A stretch of 64,000 nucleotides of DNA, taken from assembly GCA_017403085.1 (NCBI GenBank), contig JAFQOQ010000025.1:60442-124441 (forward strand), in the 5' to 3' direction. The position numbers and the translations under genes were made by a program. Positions 51,971 through 61,617 of this stretch are shown one piece after another (position 1 is the stretch's first letter; the number at the start of each line of letters is the position of its first letter). The notes under the pieces were generated by a model. It searched no databases. It had not been told where the DNA came from and saw only the letters and a program-made list of their open reading frames with translations. Source of the stretch: Alphaproteobacteria bacterium (GTDB lineage Bacteria > Pseudomonadota > Alphaproteobacteria > Rs-D84).

Positions 51971-52723
51971 ATGGCAAACATAAAAAATAAAGTAAAAGAT
52001 ACAACTGCACGGAATATATCTGCCGGCGCAGCGCGTAAAACAGGCGGTATCGAGGCATACCTGAAACGTATTTTTGCAATGATGTTTGGGGCGGTGGCAC
52101 TGACTGCGGTGGCAGCGTATTTAACAATTTGGGGTGGCGGATTACAGCACCTTATCAATTTCCAGACAGGCGGATTATCGGCGGCATATTATTTATTGCT
52201 GTTTGGCGGTGTTGCGTTGGCAATATGGGCCCAGGTTCGCGTTTTTAGCATGAAACCAAGCACGGCGGCCCTGCTATTGGCGATATATGCGGCATTGGTT
52301 GGTATAACCATGACACCGATGATTGCAATTGCGTTGGCTGTTAATCCGGCGTCTATATTGATGGCATTTATTATTGCCGCGATTATGTTTGCATGCATGG
52401 CAATGTTCGGATATAAAACGGTGAAAGATCTGTCGTTCTTGGGTACGTTCTTGTTCATGGGTATGATTGGCCTGATTTTAGTCGGCATTGCTTCGTTTAT
52501 TTGGCCGGCAATTATGGGCGGTGCCTTTGGTACAATTGTTTGCTTTATCGGTGTATTGGTGTTCGCACTATTTACAGCCTATGATATGCAGACATTAAAG
52601 CGTGCATATGCGGTTATTGGCGAAGGTCAAAAAGACAGTTTGGCCGTACTGGGGGCATTACATTTGTATATATCGTTTATCGCAATGTTCCAATATGTCT
52701 TAAGTTTATTAAATCGAGAATAA
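51971..52723 (+). CDS. Bax inhibitor-1/YccA family membrane protein
   Basis: A 250-residue integral membrane protein with seven helices and the family pattern: an early RxFAMMFGAVALTAVAAYLT helix, an inner GITMTPMIAIAL segment, and the end IVCFIGVLVFALFTAYDMQT followed by GALHLYISFIAMFQYVLSLL. BI-1 proteins form proton- or calcium-sensitive channels; YccA relatives modulate FtsH. AAGGAG is before the start. Confidence 0.9.
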   Translation: MANIKNKVKDTTARNISAGAARKTGGIEAYLKRIFAMMFGAVALTAVAAYLTIWGGGLQHLINFQTGGLSAAYYLLLFGGVALAIWAQVRVFSMKPSTAALLLAIYAALVGITMTPMIAIALAVNPASILMAFIIAAIMFACMAMFGYKTVKDLSFLGTFLFMGMIGLILVGIASFIWPAIMGGAFGTIVCFIGVLVFALFTAYDMQTLKRAYAVIGEGQKDSLAVLGALHLYISFIAMFQYVLSLLNRE

Positions 52724-52742
52724 AAAATAGGAGTAAGAAAAA

Positions 52743-52919
52743 ATGGCGTATAAAATTGACCCAAGCAAATGTATCGGCTGTCATACATGTATGGGTGTAT
52801 GTCCAGTTATGGCAATTTCAACTGGGGCAGATGGCAAATGTGTAATCGATCCATCTAAGTGCATATCGTGTGGAACGTGCGCCGCAGTGTGCCCGGTAAA
52901 TGCAATTGCACACGAATAA
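52743..52919 (+). CDS. 2[4Fe-4S] ferredoxin
   Basis: A 58-residue protein with two cluster motifs: CIGCHTCMGVCPV (Cys10, 13, 16 and 20) and CISCGTCAAVCPV (Cys40, 43, 46 and 50). It is the compact clostridial-type ferredoxin and carries electrons to low-potential enzymes, which points to an anaerobic or microaerobic life. AGGAG lies upstream of the ATG. It is 19 bases after the BI-1 gene and ends in a terminator. Confidence 0.95.
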   Translation: MAYKIDPSKCIGCHTCMGVCPVMAISTGADGKCVIDPSKCISCGTCAAVCPVNAIAHE

Positions 52920-52938
52920 GTATATAACCTATACAAGG

Positions 52939-52962
52939 CCGCCCAATGGGCGGTTTTATTTT
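52939..52962 (+). terminator. Ferredoxin terminator
   Basis: CCGCCC and GGGCGG around AAT, followed by TTTTATTTTA. Confidence 0.88.
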
Positions 52963-53017
52963 ATGTGCGTCACAAAAATATTGACAAGATACATTTATGT
53001 ACTAACATAAACAAGTC

Positions 53018-53245
53018 ATGAAAGATAACAAAAATAACATTTATGAACTGTTTTTAATCACGTACATTATGTTAAATGGTGTTGCGGTCGGTCAATCAAT
53101 TTCCAGCATCCGCAATTTGATTGCACACCCTGATTCTGGGGATGCGGTTGCATTGGGATTGTGGCTGAGTCTGATTGCATATACTGGCAACAAGATATAC
53201 AAAATACGCCAAGCACAAAAAAATAATAAAGACCAAGGACGTTAA
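53018..53245 (+). CDS. Small membrane protein, unknown
   Basis: A 75-residue protein with a hydrophobic helix at about 10-30 (LFLITYIMLNGVAVGQSIS) and a second at about 44-62 (AVALGLWLSLIAYTGNKI), then a basic tail. No clear ribosome site lies before the ATG. It is followed one base later by the next small membrane protein, which suggests an operon. Confidence 0.55.
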   Translation: MKDNKNNIYELFLITYIMLNGVAVGQSISSIRNLIAHPDSGDAVALGLWLSLIAYTGNKIYKIRQAQKNNKDQGR

Positions 53246-53246
53246 A

Positions 53247-53585
53247 ATGCCGCGCATCAAACACGATAATTCGGTCAGTCTGAACGAAGCAAAAAACAAT
53301 GTGAAAAAATTTGCCGACAGCGCAAAAATCAGTAAAGCCGTCGGAATTGCAGGATGCGCAATGGGTGGTATCGCCATGATGGTCGCCATCGTAAATGCAT
53401 GCAAGGCCAATTATGACTGGACAATATTATCGTCTGTGGCAGGTGGGTTTAGCGTATTTCTGGGGATTGCCAATATCCGATGCGCACGCGATACAGAAAA
53501 ACATCTGAAAGAATTACGCGCACAACTAGAGCGACTGCAAAATCAATGGCGATATATACCAGACGATGATTATATACGCGGATAA
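53247..53585 (+). CDS. Small two-helix membrane protein, unknown
   Basis: A 112-residue protein: a charged N-terminal region, helices at about 33-52 (VGIAGCAMGGIAMMVAIVNA) and 60-78 (TILSSVAGGFSVFLGIANI), and a C-terminal coiled-coil-like stretch (RDTEKHLKELRAQLERLQNQ). AAGGA supports the ATG at 53247. No family is recognised. Confidence 0.6.
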   Translation: MPRIKHDNSVSLNEAKNNVKKFADSAKISKAVGIAGCAMGGIAMMVAIVNACKANYDWTILSSVAGGFSVFLGIANIRCARDTEKHLKELRAQLERLQNQWRYIPDDDYIRG

Positions 53586-53594
53586 AATAAAGAA

Positions 53595-53616
53595 ACGCCC
53601 GATGGGCGTTTTTTTA
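53595..53616 (+). terminator. Terminator after the small membrane protein pair
   Basis: ACGCCC and GGGCGT around GAT, then T7. Confidence 0.85.
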
Positions 53617-55338
53617 TATCGTCATACGTTCGGCAATCTGTTGTTGAACGTATTCATCTTCGCTGTTATAAACAGGCCAGTTACCATTTGCCAGTTCTTG
53701 CATAGATGTTAATGGCTGATTCAAGCGGGCACGATACAACCACAAATTAGACATAACGCGTTTTATATAACTGCGCGTTTCATATGCGGGAAAACTTTCG
53801 ATATACAACAATGGGTCGTATGTATAAAACGTTTTTTCAAATTTTACCAACGTTCCCATCCCTGCGTTATATGCCGCCAACATTTTAATGATGTTATTTT
53901 CAATTGCCGGGTTTGCCAATAAATCAACAATATACTGTTGGCCCAAGAACATATTATGTTCAGGATTCGACATGTCTATGTCTGATAAACTGACCTTGTT
54001 TGCACGTGCAACACGCTTGGCGGTGCTGGGCATCAATTGCATAACGCCATTTGCGCCGGCGCCAGATTTTGCATTTACGCGAAAATTACTTTCCTGTTTT
54101 GTAATCGCCAATAAAAGCGCCCTGTCAATTGACCATCCACCCATCGGTTCCCAATCCGGCAATGGATATTGCGCAGAATAGATAATATCATCATCGATTT
54201 CTAAAATTCCCCTGTCTTTGATAACACTGGCGGCCTGGATTGATACACGCGGCATACCATATGCAGTCGCAATAGAATTTACCGCATGCAGAACTCTGTC
54301 AGATGAACGCGCCGTTACCAAATATTTCAGATATTCTTCGGCACGCTCTTTGCGGCCAACCTGTAATAATGCCAACGCCATTTTGCCGTATTTCGTTTGC
54401 ATCAATTCTGAAATATCATCTTCGGTGACGTCTTGTTCGAAAAATTCGTATTCTGGCTGATTTCCCAACATCGTTGCAGACAATGCACCATAAAACGCCA
54501 TCGGATGTGCAGCGGCAATTTCCCAGTATTTTTTTGCGGTCTGGCGGTCGCCACGAAAATCGGCCGCACGTCCTGCCCAGAATGCAGCCTCGGTTTTGCG
54601 GGCGTTATTGATTTGTTGCAGTGATAAAATCTTGCTGAAATACTTCTGAGATTCGGCATATTTTTCTTCTTTGAAATACAGCAAACCCATTGCCCACAGA
54701 CCATATTCTGATTTCGCGTCAGATGCAACAAAGCCCCATTTTTTCGCCAATTCAATTTCGCCGTTGGTATAATAAATATATGATAAACGTCCCGCCAGAC
54801 GGCCATAATCAGATTCTGTCAGGCTGCGTTTGAACGCAGAATCTTCCAAAATAATGCGGGCGGTTTTCGTACTGCCACTGCGGATGGCACGCTTGAATTC
54901 GTTAATCTTTTTTTCAACAGAACCTGTATATTTTTTTGCAGTCCATGTTTCAGATTGCGCAGTTTCAATTGATTCTGACCCAGATATTATTTTTGGCACA
55001 GATGATTTGCGAACCGACGCCTGTTTTATTTTTGCCAATTTTTCCATGCGGGGTGCGCCCGGCATATCGTAATACTTACTTTGCCAATCGGCAATTTCTT
55101 TGCCGCGCGTACGATATGTTTTAGAGATATAGCGTTGATATAAAACCTCGTTCATCAATAGGGGGTCGGATATTTGACTTTGCACCTTAATCGCGGTGTT
55201 GATTTTTTCTTGGTCTTGCAATAAAAATATTTGCTCATAAAGGCCCGCATCGATGTCTGATAATACCTTCATCGGGTCATACCCATATACAGATATGGGC
55301 AAAATCATCGCGATAAAAAATGATAAAATCTTTTTCAT
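53614..55338 (-). CDS. Soluble lytic murein transglycosylase
   Basis: A 574-residue periplasmic enzyme with a signal peptide (ILSFFIAMILPISVYG, about 4-19), a long helical/TPR superhelix (about 60-400) and a C-terminal SLT domain: LLLAITKQESNFRVNAKSGA with the catalytic Glu, GANGVMQLMPSTAKRVA, and MLAAYNAGMGTLVKF. It cleaves glycan strands to anhydromuropeptides. The size and order match the Slt70 family. It is six bases downstream of nrdR. Confidence 0.92.
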   Translation of the reverse strand: MKKILSFFIAMILPISVYGYDPMKVLSDIDAGLYEQIFLLQDQEKINTAIKVQSQISDPLLMNEVLYQRYISKTYRTRGKEIADWQSKYYDMPGAPRMEKLAKIKQASVRKSSVPKIISGSESIETAQSETWTAKKYTGSVEKKINEFKRAIRSGSTKTARIILEDSAFKRSLTESDYGRLAGRLSYIYYTNGEIELAKKWGFVASDAKSEYGLWAMGLLYFKEEKYAESQKYFSKILSLQQINNARKTEAAFWAGRAADFRGDRQTAKKYWEIAAAHPMAFYGALSATMLGNQPEYEFFEQDVTEDDISELMQTKYGKMALALLQVGRKERAEEYLKYLVTARSSDRVLHAVNSIATAYGMPRVSIQAASVIKDRGILEIDDDIIYSAQYPLPDWEPMGGWSIDRALLLAITKQESNFRVNAKSGAGANGVMQLMPSTAKRVARANKVSLSDIDMSNPEHNMFLGQQYIVDLLANPAIENNIIKMLAAYNAGMGTLVKFEKTFYTYDPLLYIESFPAYETRSYIKRVMSNLWLYRARLNQPLTSMQELANGNWPVYNSEDEYVQQQIAERMTI

Positions 55339-55344
55339 ATCGGT

Positions 55345-55845
55345 CTAAAACAGCGATGTCTTGGGCAGTTTGCAAACCACGGCCCCTTCATCATCTTCGG
55401 GGATTTTGTCGATAATCTTTTTAAAGTCTGAAACACGCGAAAACTTGCGATAAACAGATACAAAACGAACAAATGCAATCGGATCCAAATTCAACAATGA
55501 ATCAGACACCATTTGACCGACCATAACACTGGTCACTGTGTCATCAGGTGCCTCGGTTTCCAGACGGCGATGGATGGATGTCACAAGTTTTTCAATCTGT
55601 TCGTCACCAACGTCACGATTGCGGCACGCCAATTTAATACTGCGACGCAGTTTTTCACGATCAAACGCCTCTAACTTGCCATTATTTTTGCGAACCATCA
55701 GGTCGCGCATTTGGATGCGTTCAACAGTTGTGAATTTAGCACCACACTGTTCGCACACACGGCGGCGGCGAATTATAGCGTCTTCGGTGTCAGGACGTGA
55801 ATCCGTGACGCGACTTTCTGTAGAATTGCAATATGGACATCTCAT
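55345..55845 (-). CDS. nrdR: Transcriptional repressor NrdR
   Basis: A 166-residue regulator: the zinc ribbon MRCPYCNSTESRVTDSRPDT ... RRRVCEQCGAKFTTVE is followed by an ATP-cone domain (VRKNNGKLEAFDREKLRRSI, about 47-137). NrdR senses ATP/dATP and represses ribonucleotide reductase genes. The ATG at 55845 places the Cys pair at residues 3 and 6 as in other NrdR; the frame is open to 55863. It is cotranscribed with slt. Confidence 0.95.
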   Translation of the reverse strand: MRCPYCNSTESRVTDSRPDTEDAIIRRRRVCEQCGAKFTTVERIQMRDLMVRKNNGKLEAFDREKLRRSIKLACRNRDVGDEQIEKLVTSIHRRLETEAPDDTVTSVMVGQMVSDSLLNLDPIAFVRFVSVYRKFSRVSDFKKIIDKIPEDDEGAVVCKLPKTSLF

Positions 55846-56013
55846 GAATATATACGGTAGCAATCAAATCCGACATTGGCAAGTAGAATTTGCTTTTATA
55901 AAAAAATCGCTTTTTTATAAAAATCAAGACTTTTATTTAAAATTCTGTGCGAGGACACACAATTTTTCATCATAAAAATATGATAAAATGTCTGTTAGAG
56001 GATGACGAGAGAG

Positions 56014-57114
56014 ATGGACAAATATCTGAACCAGATTTTATCAGGTGACTGTATCGAAGTGATGCGCGGATTGCCAGATGCGTCTGTGGATGCGATATTT
56101 GCCGACCCACCATATAATTTACAATTGGGCGAAAAAACACTGTACAGACCCGAAGATCAAACCGCGGCGCGCGCCGTACGGGACGAGTGGGATTCGTTTG
56201 CGTCACCCGCAGAATACGATGAATTTACACGAAATTGGTTGCGCGAATGCAAACGCGTATTGAAACCAAATGGCGCACTATGGACCATCGGCAGTTATCA
56301 TAATATATTCCGTGTTGGTGCGATTTTACAGGATTTGGGGTTCTGGATTTTAAACGATATTGTTTGGGTAAAAACAAATCCTATGCCAAATTTCCGTGGG
56401 ACACGATTTACAAATGCACACGAGACACTGATTTGGGCAACACCAGAAAAAACCGGAAAATATACGTTTAATTACGAAACAATGAAAAAATTAAACGGTG
56501 GCAAACAAATGCGGTCTGATTGGGACATCAATATATGCCTGGGCGAAGAACGTGTAAAGGGCGACGACGGGAAAAGTTTGCACAACACACAAAAACCAAT
56601 GGATTTATTGCGCCGCGTGATACTATCTTCGACAAAGCAAGGCGATGTTATTCTGGACCCGTTTTCAGGCAGCGGAACAACCGCCGCGGTTGCCAAAGAA
56701 CTGGGGCGTCAATTTATTGGGATTGAACGCGAAGAAGCCTATGTTCAGGCCGCACGTGCGCGCGTTGCAAAAGTTAGCCCGATTGATTTATCTGATATCG
56801 AAGTCGCCAAGCCAAAGCGTGACGAAATCCGCGTTGCATTTAAAGAATTGATAGAAGCAGGACTGTTGTATGTCGGCCAAACATTGGTCAGCCCACGCGG
56901 CGAACGCGTGATGATAACGCGCGACGGTCAATTAACACACCCACTGTTGGGCAAGGCATCTATTCATGTTATGGCGGCAAAATTACAACGCAGTGTCAGT
57001 TTTAACGGATGGGATTACTGGTCTGCAGAAAAGCGCGACGGGACACATGTCGCAATTGATGAATTACGTAAATATATACGCCAGATTAAATCAGGAATTA
57101 AACAAGCGGCATAA
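56014..57114 (+). CDS. ccrM: Cell-cycle DNA methyltransferase CcrM (GANTC)
   Basis: A 366-residue beta-class adenine methyltransferase: catalytic DPPYNLQL (31-38), SAM-binding DPFSGSGTTAAVAKELGRQF (215-234), target region between. Residues about 265-360 form the extra C-terminal domain (LIEAGLLYVGQTLVSPRGER; RSVSFNGWDYWSAEKRDG) that is characteristic of alphaproteobacterial CcrM and reads DNA. CcrM methylates GANTC late in replication and affects cell-cycle transcription. I find no GANTC in the 160 bp upstream. Start at 56014 (MDKYLNQ) is preferred; an ATG at 56002 is in frame. Confidence 0.94.
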   Translation: MDKYLNQILSGDCIEVMRGLPDASVDAIFADPPYNLQLGEKTLYRPEDQTAARAVRDEWDSFASPAEYDEFTRNWLRECKRVLKPNGALWTIGSYHNIFRVGAILQDLGFWILNDIVWVKTNPMPNFRGTRFTNAHETLIWATPEKTGKYTFNYETMKKLNGGKQMRSDWDINICLGEERVKGDDGKSLHNTQKPMDLLRRVILSSTKQGDVILDPFSGSGTTAAVAKELGRQFIGIEREEAYVQAARARVAKVSPIDLSDIEVAKPKRDEIRVAFKELIEAGLLYVGQTLVSPRGERVMITRDGQLTHPLLGKASIHVMAAKLQRSVSFNGWDYWSAEKRDGTHVAIDELRKYIRQIKSGIKQAA

Positions 57115-57133
57115 AATGCCGCCTGTTTTTTTA
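57106..57133 (+). terminator. ccrM terminator
   Basis: GCGGCAT and ATGCCGC around AAA (overlapping the stop codon), followed by CTG and T7. Confidence 0.82.
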
Positions 57134-57148
57134 TATCACATTTAACAT

Positions 57149-57172
57149 AAAAAAACGCCCCGTTTCGGGGCG
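57149..57172 (-). terminator. Terminator of the Gly-zipper protein gene
   Basis: CGCCCCG and CGGGGCG around TTT; on the minus strand T7 follows (A tract 57149-57155). Confidence 0.85.
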
Positions 57173-57177
57173 AATAT

Positions 57178-58935
57178 CTATTGGGCCATACCAGGGACGA
57201 CCACAACGTCGTTATAGTACGACATAAACCGAGTTCCCGTTGCACAATATATTTTTTGTAAAGAGTCCTTGTAGGCACGCACTTCAGAAACCCAGCGTTC
57301 TTCGATATCGGACTGGGCGCCCTGGTATCCAGAAAACGCACCCATTGCACCACCGACACCGGCACCAATTAACGTATCTTTTTTACGCGCCTTGTTATCC
57401 AGGTCAATTATTCCACCATCTTCGGCGTCCAGATAGACAGGTTTAAACCAATCAATGTTATCAAATGTCTGGCTGGTTGCGATACCAACGCCGGTACGAC
57501 CAACAATTTTCTTACCATCAGTTTTTAATTTGCTTTTTAAATCCGTCCAATCTTTCGAGTCATAACCCATGCCCTTGTCCTGGACATCAATAATCATCGC
57601 AGGCGTACGTTTTGAAACCAAATGCGCGACACCATCGTTTAATTTATAGAAACGCTGTCCTTCGCCCCCAGAATGACCCTGGGTCATTTTATCTTCTTTG
57701 AACGTGTATTTGGAAGCATCTGGGGCATTTACAAAATTGTCCCGCACATAATCTTCCAGGGTTTTAGTCTTGGCATTATTAGCCAGCTGGCCCCACTGAT
57801 AACCCTTGATAATTTCGTTTGATTCACTGACCGTTATATCCTTGGATTCACAGGTTTGTTTGCCATCCTTGGTTGTACAGACCTTGAAATAAGTTGGATC
57901 GTCATGCGCAATGAACACTTCGGCACCTGCGGGCAATGTGCCACGTTCTTCAACAACACCCCACAAGCATGTTGTTTCGCGTGGTTTTGGGCTATCTTTT
58001 TCAGTAATTGAACACTTTTCAATACGCAATACACGATTGCCAGATGCCATAATATTACCCATAACGCCACCAGCCGCCGCATTAACGCCAGTCGATAAGA
58101 TAACATCACCTGCAACTTTGCCACTGTACGAGCTGGCCGCCATCAAGGCAGCACCACCCAACGCACCAACCAATGTACTTTGCATTTTGTCTTTGCCAGT
58201 CCCCAGCAGACTGTCTTTGCCCAGTTCATTGTCGCCGGCCGCATTACCCGCCAGACCAAACATCACGGCCCCTGCGGCAATCTTTAAGCCCGCGTTTTGT
58301 TTTTGTTCCTCGTTTAAGACATTGACCACATCTTCCATTGTGGGTTCATTATCATTAGGAAATGTGACATTTTCTGCCGCAGGTAAGTATGAATCTTCTG
58401 GGAATGCAGAAATGTTACATTTAAAACTGTCGCCGGCCGCCAGATTTGCACGCGCAACCACCGCGTCTGTACCATTTGGTCCCGCCCCAATTGCACGCAT
58501 TTCAATAACCGACACGCATGTGCTGGGGCCACCTGCCCCCATGCCAACCATTGGCGCCGCCCATTCAAATTCACCATTTGGATATATCGCGGCACATTTA
58601 TTCAAACCTTCGACATCAACACCAGCGGTTGTGTCACCATTTAGAATACGGGTGGCCAAATCCTGGTTTGCAACACGAATTGGCAAATTTGTCGCCGCCG
58701 CCGCCGCATCCACAATTGCGCCAGATGGCGACGCAGTCGTCGCACCAGACGGCATGGCCGTTGCGCCAGCTGTAGCAGCAGTGGCAGCATATCGCGTTTC
58801 ATTTACCTGTTGATATCCCTGGGCATTACTGCGCGACAGGTTGCCAACACGAATCCCCGCCGCCTGCCCAGCGGTTGGTACCAAACACAAAGCCGCCAAT
58901 AATGAATAATAAAGATTTAAATTTTTGTGTGTCAT
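57178..58935 (-). CDS. Exported protein with glycine-zipper segments, unknown
   Basis: A 585-residue exported protein: signal peptide at about 1-22 (LLAALCLVPTAGQAAG), Ala/Thr-rich region at about 45-75, then several Gly/Ala-rich segments that could form glycine zippers (LVGALGGAALMAASSYSGKV; NAAAGGVMGNIMASG at about 240-290; LIGAGVGGAMGAFSGYQG near 545). Cys pairs lie at 310-350. It has no similarity that I recognise; the Gly-zipper parts recall membrane-inserting lipoproteins of the SlyB type. It is upstream of an outer-membrane barrel (59006) on the same strand. Confidence 0.62.
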   Translation of the reverse strand: MTHKNLNLYYSLLAALCLVPTAGQAAGIRVGNLSRSNAQGYQQVNETRYAATAATAGATAMPSGATTASPSGAIVDAAAAATNLPIRVANQDLATRILNGDTTAGVDVEGLNKCAAIYPNGEFEWAAPMVGMGAGGPSTCVSVIEMRAIGAGPNGTDAVVARANLAAGDSFKCNISAFPEDSYLPAAENVTFPNDNEPTMEDVVNVLNEEQKQNAGLKIAAGAVMFGLAGNAAGDNELGKDSLLGTGKDKMQSTLVGALGGAALMAASSYSGKVAGDVILSTGVNAAAGGVMGNIMASGNRVLRIEKCSITEKDSPKPRETTCLWGVVEERGTLPAGAEVFIAHDDPTYFKVCTTKDGKQTCESKDITVSESNEIIKGYQWGQLANNAKTKTLEDYVRDNFVNAPDASKYTFKEDKMTQGHSGGEGQRFYKLNDGVAHLVSKRTPAMIIDVQDKGMGYDSKDWTDLKSKLKTDGKKIVGRTGVGIATSQTFDNIDWFKPVYLDAEDGGIIDLDNKARKKDTLIGAGVGGAMGAFSGYQGAQSDIEERWVSEVRAYKDSLQKIYCATGTRFMSYYNDVVVVPGMAQ

Positions 58936-58974
58936 AGTAATTCTCTCTCGCACAGGTATAAGATAAATGTTACG

Positions 58975-58995
58975 ACACTGGGCAATGCCCAGTGT
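58975..58995. terminator. Perfect inverted repeat after the barrel gene
   Basis: ACACTGGGCA and TGCCCAGTGT with one base between. T tracts are poor, so it could be a weak terminator or a processing hairpin between the barrel gene and the Gly-zipper gene. Confidence 0.5.
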
Positions 58996-59005
58996 GCGAC
59001 ATGTT

Positions 59006-60148
59006 CTAGAACTGTAATCTTAGGCGCATACCAACATCGACCATGCCCAACCGACCACTTTCATACCAATTGGTATAGTGGAAAACACTGTCATATGGGG
59101 CCTCATACTCGCCATTTGGTAATCCAGACCCGTCGCCCAGCCATTCAACCTGGGATACAACAATGCTGCCTGATGTTTTTACCTTGCCCAGATTGGCGTA
59201 ACGGACAAAGAAGTCCAATTTTAAGCCACCATCCATTTCAGTTGTTAAGCCACCTTCTAGCATAAATGCAAATTGTTCCGTTGTGCCACCATTGTGATAT
59301 GCGTAAATATCAGACACACCCGTTAATTGGCCCGCAGTCGCGTCAATCGGATCAAGTATGGAATAAAATGTATCATCATAAACGACATAGTCCGCAATCG
59401 TGTTTAACGATATACCAACGCCGGCACCAACATATGGACGCAACATACCGCCCGCCAAATACCCAGTATAGGCGTCAATATTATAATAAATATTTAACAT
59501 TGTGGTATTTGCAGTGACCGCACCACCATCAACCTGGGCATCAACCATTACACCGTCACCAGAATCAGTCATAACACTGTTCGGATACGAAATGCCAGAA
59601 TAGCGCAAATACGAGAAATCAACACGGATATCATTATTTATCGCCGCACCAACAGAAACCTGAAGTGGGATAACGGTATCTGATGCGAAATCTGCCGCCT
59701 CAAACGCGCCGGGCACGGTGTAAGAATCTTTTTCGCCGGTGTAATCTGCAGACATACTGCCCATCAAGGATGCAGTATATGCAACACCCAAACCAACATA
59801 CAGACCACTGTCCGCCAATCGGTCATAATCGGCCGGTTGGTAATATTGACGGCCCGCAACCGTTTGTGCAGATCCAACCCGCGGCAACGCACCCGTCACA
59901 CGCGTGGGCATGGCCGCATTGCCACCATATGCGCCACCCATTGTCGGCATCATCACAGCATTTTGACCCGGCATAACCATACCATTTTGATTTGGCATAT
60001 ATACCATTTGACCATTCTGAACCGCGCCAGTATTTGGGTACGCAGGTCTGGCCTGATACGACGGATAGACAGGATACGCAGCATCAACCGCCACAGGCAG
60101 CCCCAACAACACGCCAACAAATACGGCAGAAACACTTAGTTTTTTCAT
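59006..60148 (-). CDS. Outer-membrane beta-barrel protein
   Basis: A 380-residue exported barrel: signal peptide at about 1-22 (SVSAVFVGVLLGLPVAVDAA), a Pro/Asn/Met/Gly-rich linker at about 25-90 (YPVYPSYQARPAYPNTG, then MPNQNGMVMPGQNAVMM), then strands (VGLGVAYTASLMGSMSADYT, VRPY-type turns; GRLGMVDVGMRLRLQF at the end). The terminal Phe after alternating residues is the barrel signature. The linker before the barrel is unusual and may span the periplasm. Start at 60148; the open frame continues to 60214. Confidence 0.82.
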   Translation of the reverse strand: MKKLSVSAVFVGVLLGLPVAVDAAYPVYPSYQARPAYPNTGAVQNGQMVYMPNQNGMVMPGQNAVMMPTMGGAYGGNAAMPTRVTGALPRVGSAQTVAGRQYYQPADYDRLADSGLYVGLGVAYTASLMGSMSADYTGEKDSYTVPGAFEAADFASDTVIPLQVSVGAAINNDIRVDFSYLRYSGISYPNSVMTDSGDGVMVDAQVDGGAVTANTTMLNIYYNIDAYTGYLAGGMLRPYVGAGVGISLNTIADYVVYDDTFYSILDPIDATAGQLTGVSDIYAYHNGGTTEQFAFMLEGGLTTEMDGGLKLDFFVRYANLGKVKTSGSIVVSQVEWLGDGSGLPNGEYEAPYDSVFHYTNWYESGRLGMVDVGMRLRLQF

Positions 60149-60254
60149 ACCTTTCCCATATTCCTTTGGGTTTATTATATCATTTTGCGCGCCCCCGCGC
60201 AAGTATTCATGCATAAAAGTTTATCACAACACATAGACCAGAATAAAATGCGAT

Positions 60255-60280
60255 AAAAAATCCCGCACGTTGCGGGATTT
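60255..60280 (-). terminator. Terminator of the 352-residue barrel gene
   Basis: AAATCCCGCA and TGCGGGATTT around CGT; T6 on the minus strand. Confidence 0.85.
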
Positions 60281-60322
60281 TGTCCAATATATGTTAGTTT
60301 TTTTATTTTGTATTCAGATTAT

Positions 60323-61381
60323 TTAGAACTGAACATTCATGCGAACACCCAATTCAGCCTTGACATCTGTGGTGTTCTGAGATTGACGGTGACCATCGTC
60401 GAATGTGTATTCGCCATAGACCGCAACCTGCATCGTGTCAGTAATCTGATTTGCAACAGTGACGTTAAAGATATATTCATCAAAACCGTCGTTCATGTCC
60501 GCAACTTCGTCCAACAGACCATTAACCAATGCGTTCTGCACCATAGCAGCCGGCAAGTTTCCAGCTGGCGTTGGAATTACAGGAACAGTTGGTTCTTTTA
60601 GTGACGTTGCCAAACCTTCGACACCGTTGTCTTCGTGGCGTTTCCATGTGAAAGACCCACCAACAGACCAACGATCATCAATTTGATAGAACGTCTTTAA
60701 CCCAGCATTGAATTCTGTTGTAGATTTCAAATCAACAGAAATTTCATCTGGCAAACCAATCATATCCAATGTCGCACGATCTAAGACAGTACCCATCGCC
60801 TCGATTTCACGAATTTCGATGTTATTATTGTCATTACCAAATGTGCGTAAAACTTCTGCAAAGGCAGACGCGGTAAATTTAGACCATGTTTTACCAAACT
60901 GTGTCCCAACATGGAAGCCCCAGCGGCCATTTGAATAGTTATCATATGTAAAACCGTTTGCGGCATAAGAACCACTCATTTCACTGATACCACCCAGCTG
61001 GGCATCTGCGTATAAATCCCACGCAAAACCATCCAGGCCATCAATCACGCGGTATTTCAACCCAGCACGCCCCAGATGCATACCCTTGCGATCAATGTCG
61101 CCGTCATGGGTATAACCAAAACGACCATACAATTCCAGGCGGTCTGTAATACCATAACCTAATTCTTCATGCAGACGCCAAACCGGAAATTCTGTTGCGC
61201 CGTCATGCTCTTTCTTTTTTTGTGCCTGTGATGCATCTGTCTTTTTATACATGACGCCAACAGACGTTTTGGAATACACTGCGCCCTGCTTTGGCATATA
61301 CAGCGGATTTTCCAAATTGGCCGCAACTGCAGGTAAGCCTAAAACAGACAATGCAACTGCTGCACTTAAAGTTTTTTTCAT
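60323..61381 (-). CDS. Outer-membrane beta-barrel protein
   Basis: A 352-residue exported protein: signal peptide at about 1-21 (LSAAVALSVLGLPAVAANLE) and a barrel of alternating strands (DRLELYGRFGYTHDGDIDRK; WSVGGSFTWKRHED; MQVAVYGEYTFDDGHRQ) that ends in VKAELGVRMNVQF. The strand-loop pattern and the C-terminal Phe indicate an outer-membrane porin-like protein; substrate unknown. It has its own terminator. Confidence 0.85.
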   Translation of the reverse strand: MKKTLSAAVALSVLGLPAVAANLENPLYMPKQGAVYSKTSVGVMYKKTDASQAQKKKEHDGATEFPVWRLHEELGYGITDRLELYGRFGYTHDGDIDRKGMHLGRAGLKYRVIDGLDGFAWDLYADAQLGGISEMSGSYAANGFTYDNYSNGRWGFHVGTQFGKTWSKFTASAFAEVLRTFGNDNNNIEIREIEAMGTVLDRATLDMIGLPDEISVDLKSTTEFNAGLKTFYQIDDRWSVGGSFTWKRHEDNGVEGLATSLKEPTVPVIPTPAGNLPAAMVQNALVNGLLDEVADMNDGFDEYIFNVTVANQITDTMQVAVYGEYTFDDGHRQSQNTTDVKAELGVRMNVQF

Positions 61382-61617
61382 CTTTTAACTCCTTGGGTTC
61401 GATGAATTCCACACCCCCATTATTGGCAAGATGCGGGTACATACCCATGCCGCCCATTATTGGCAACAGCATGTTTTTATGATATGGACATGCTCATGTT
61501 GCACCACAATAGGAATAATGTCAAAAAATCTTTTATCTTGACACAGGGCTTGAAAAACTATATGGGCGCACTATATGTTTATTGGGTGAGTGTTTGAATA
61601 TAAAAAAGGAGTTCAAC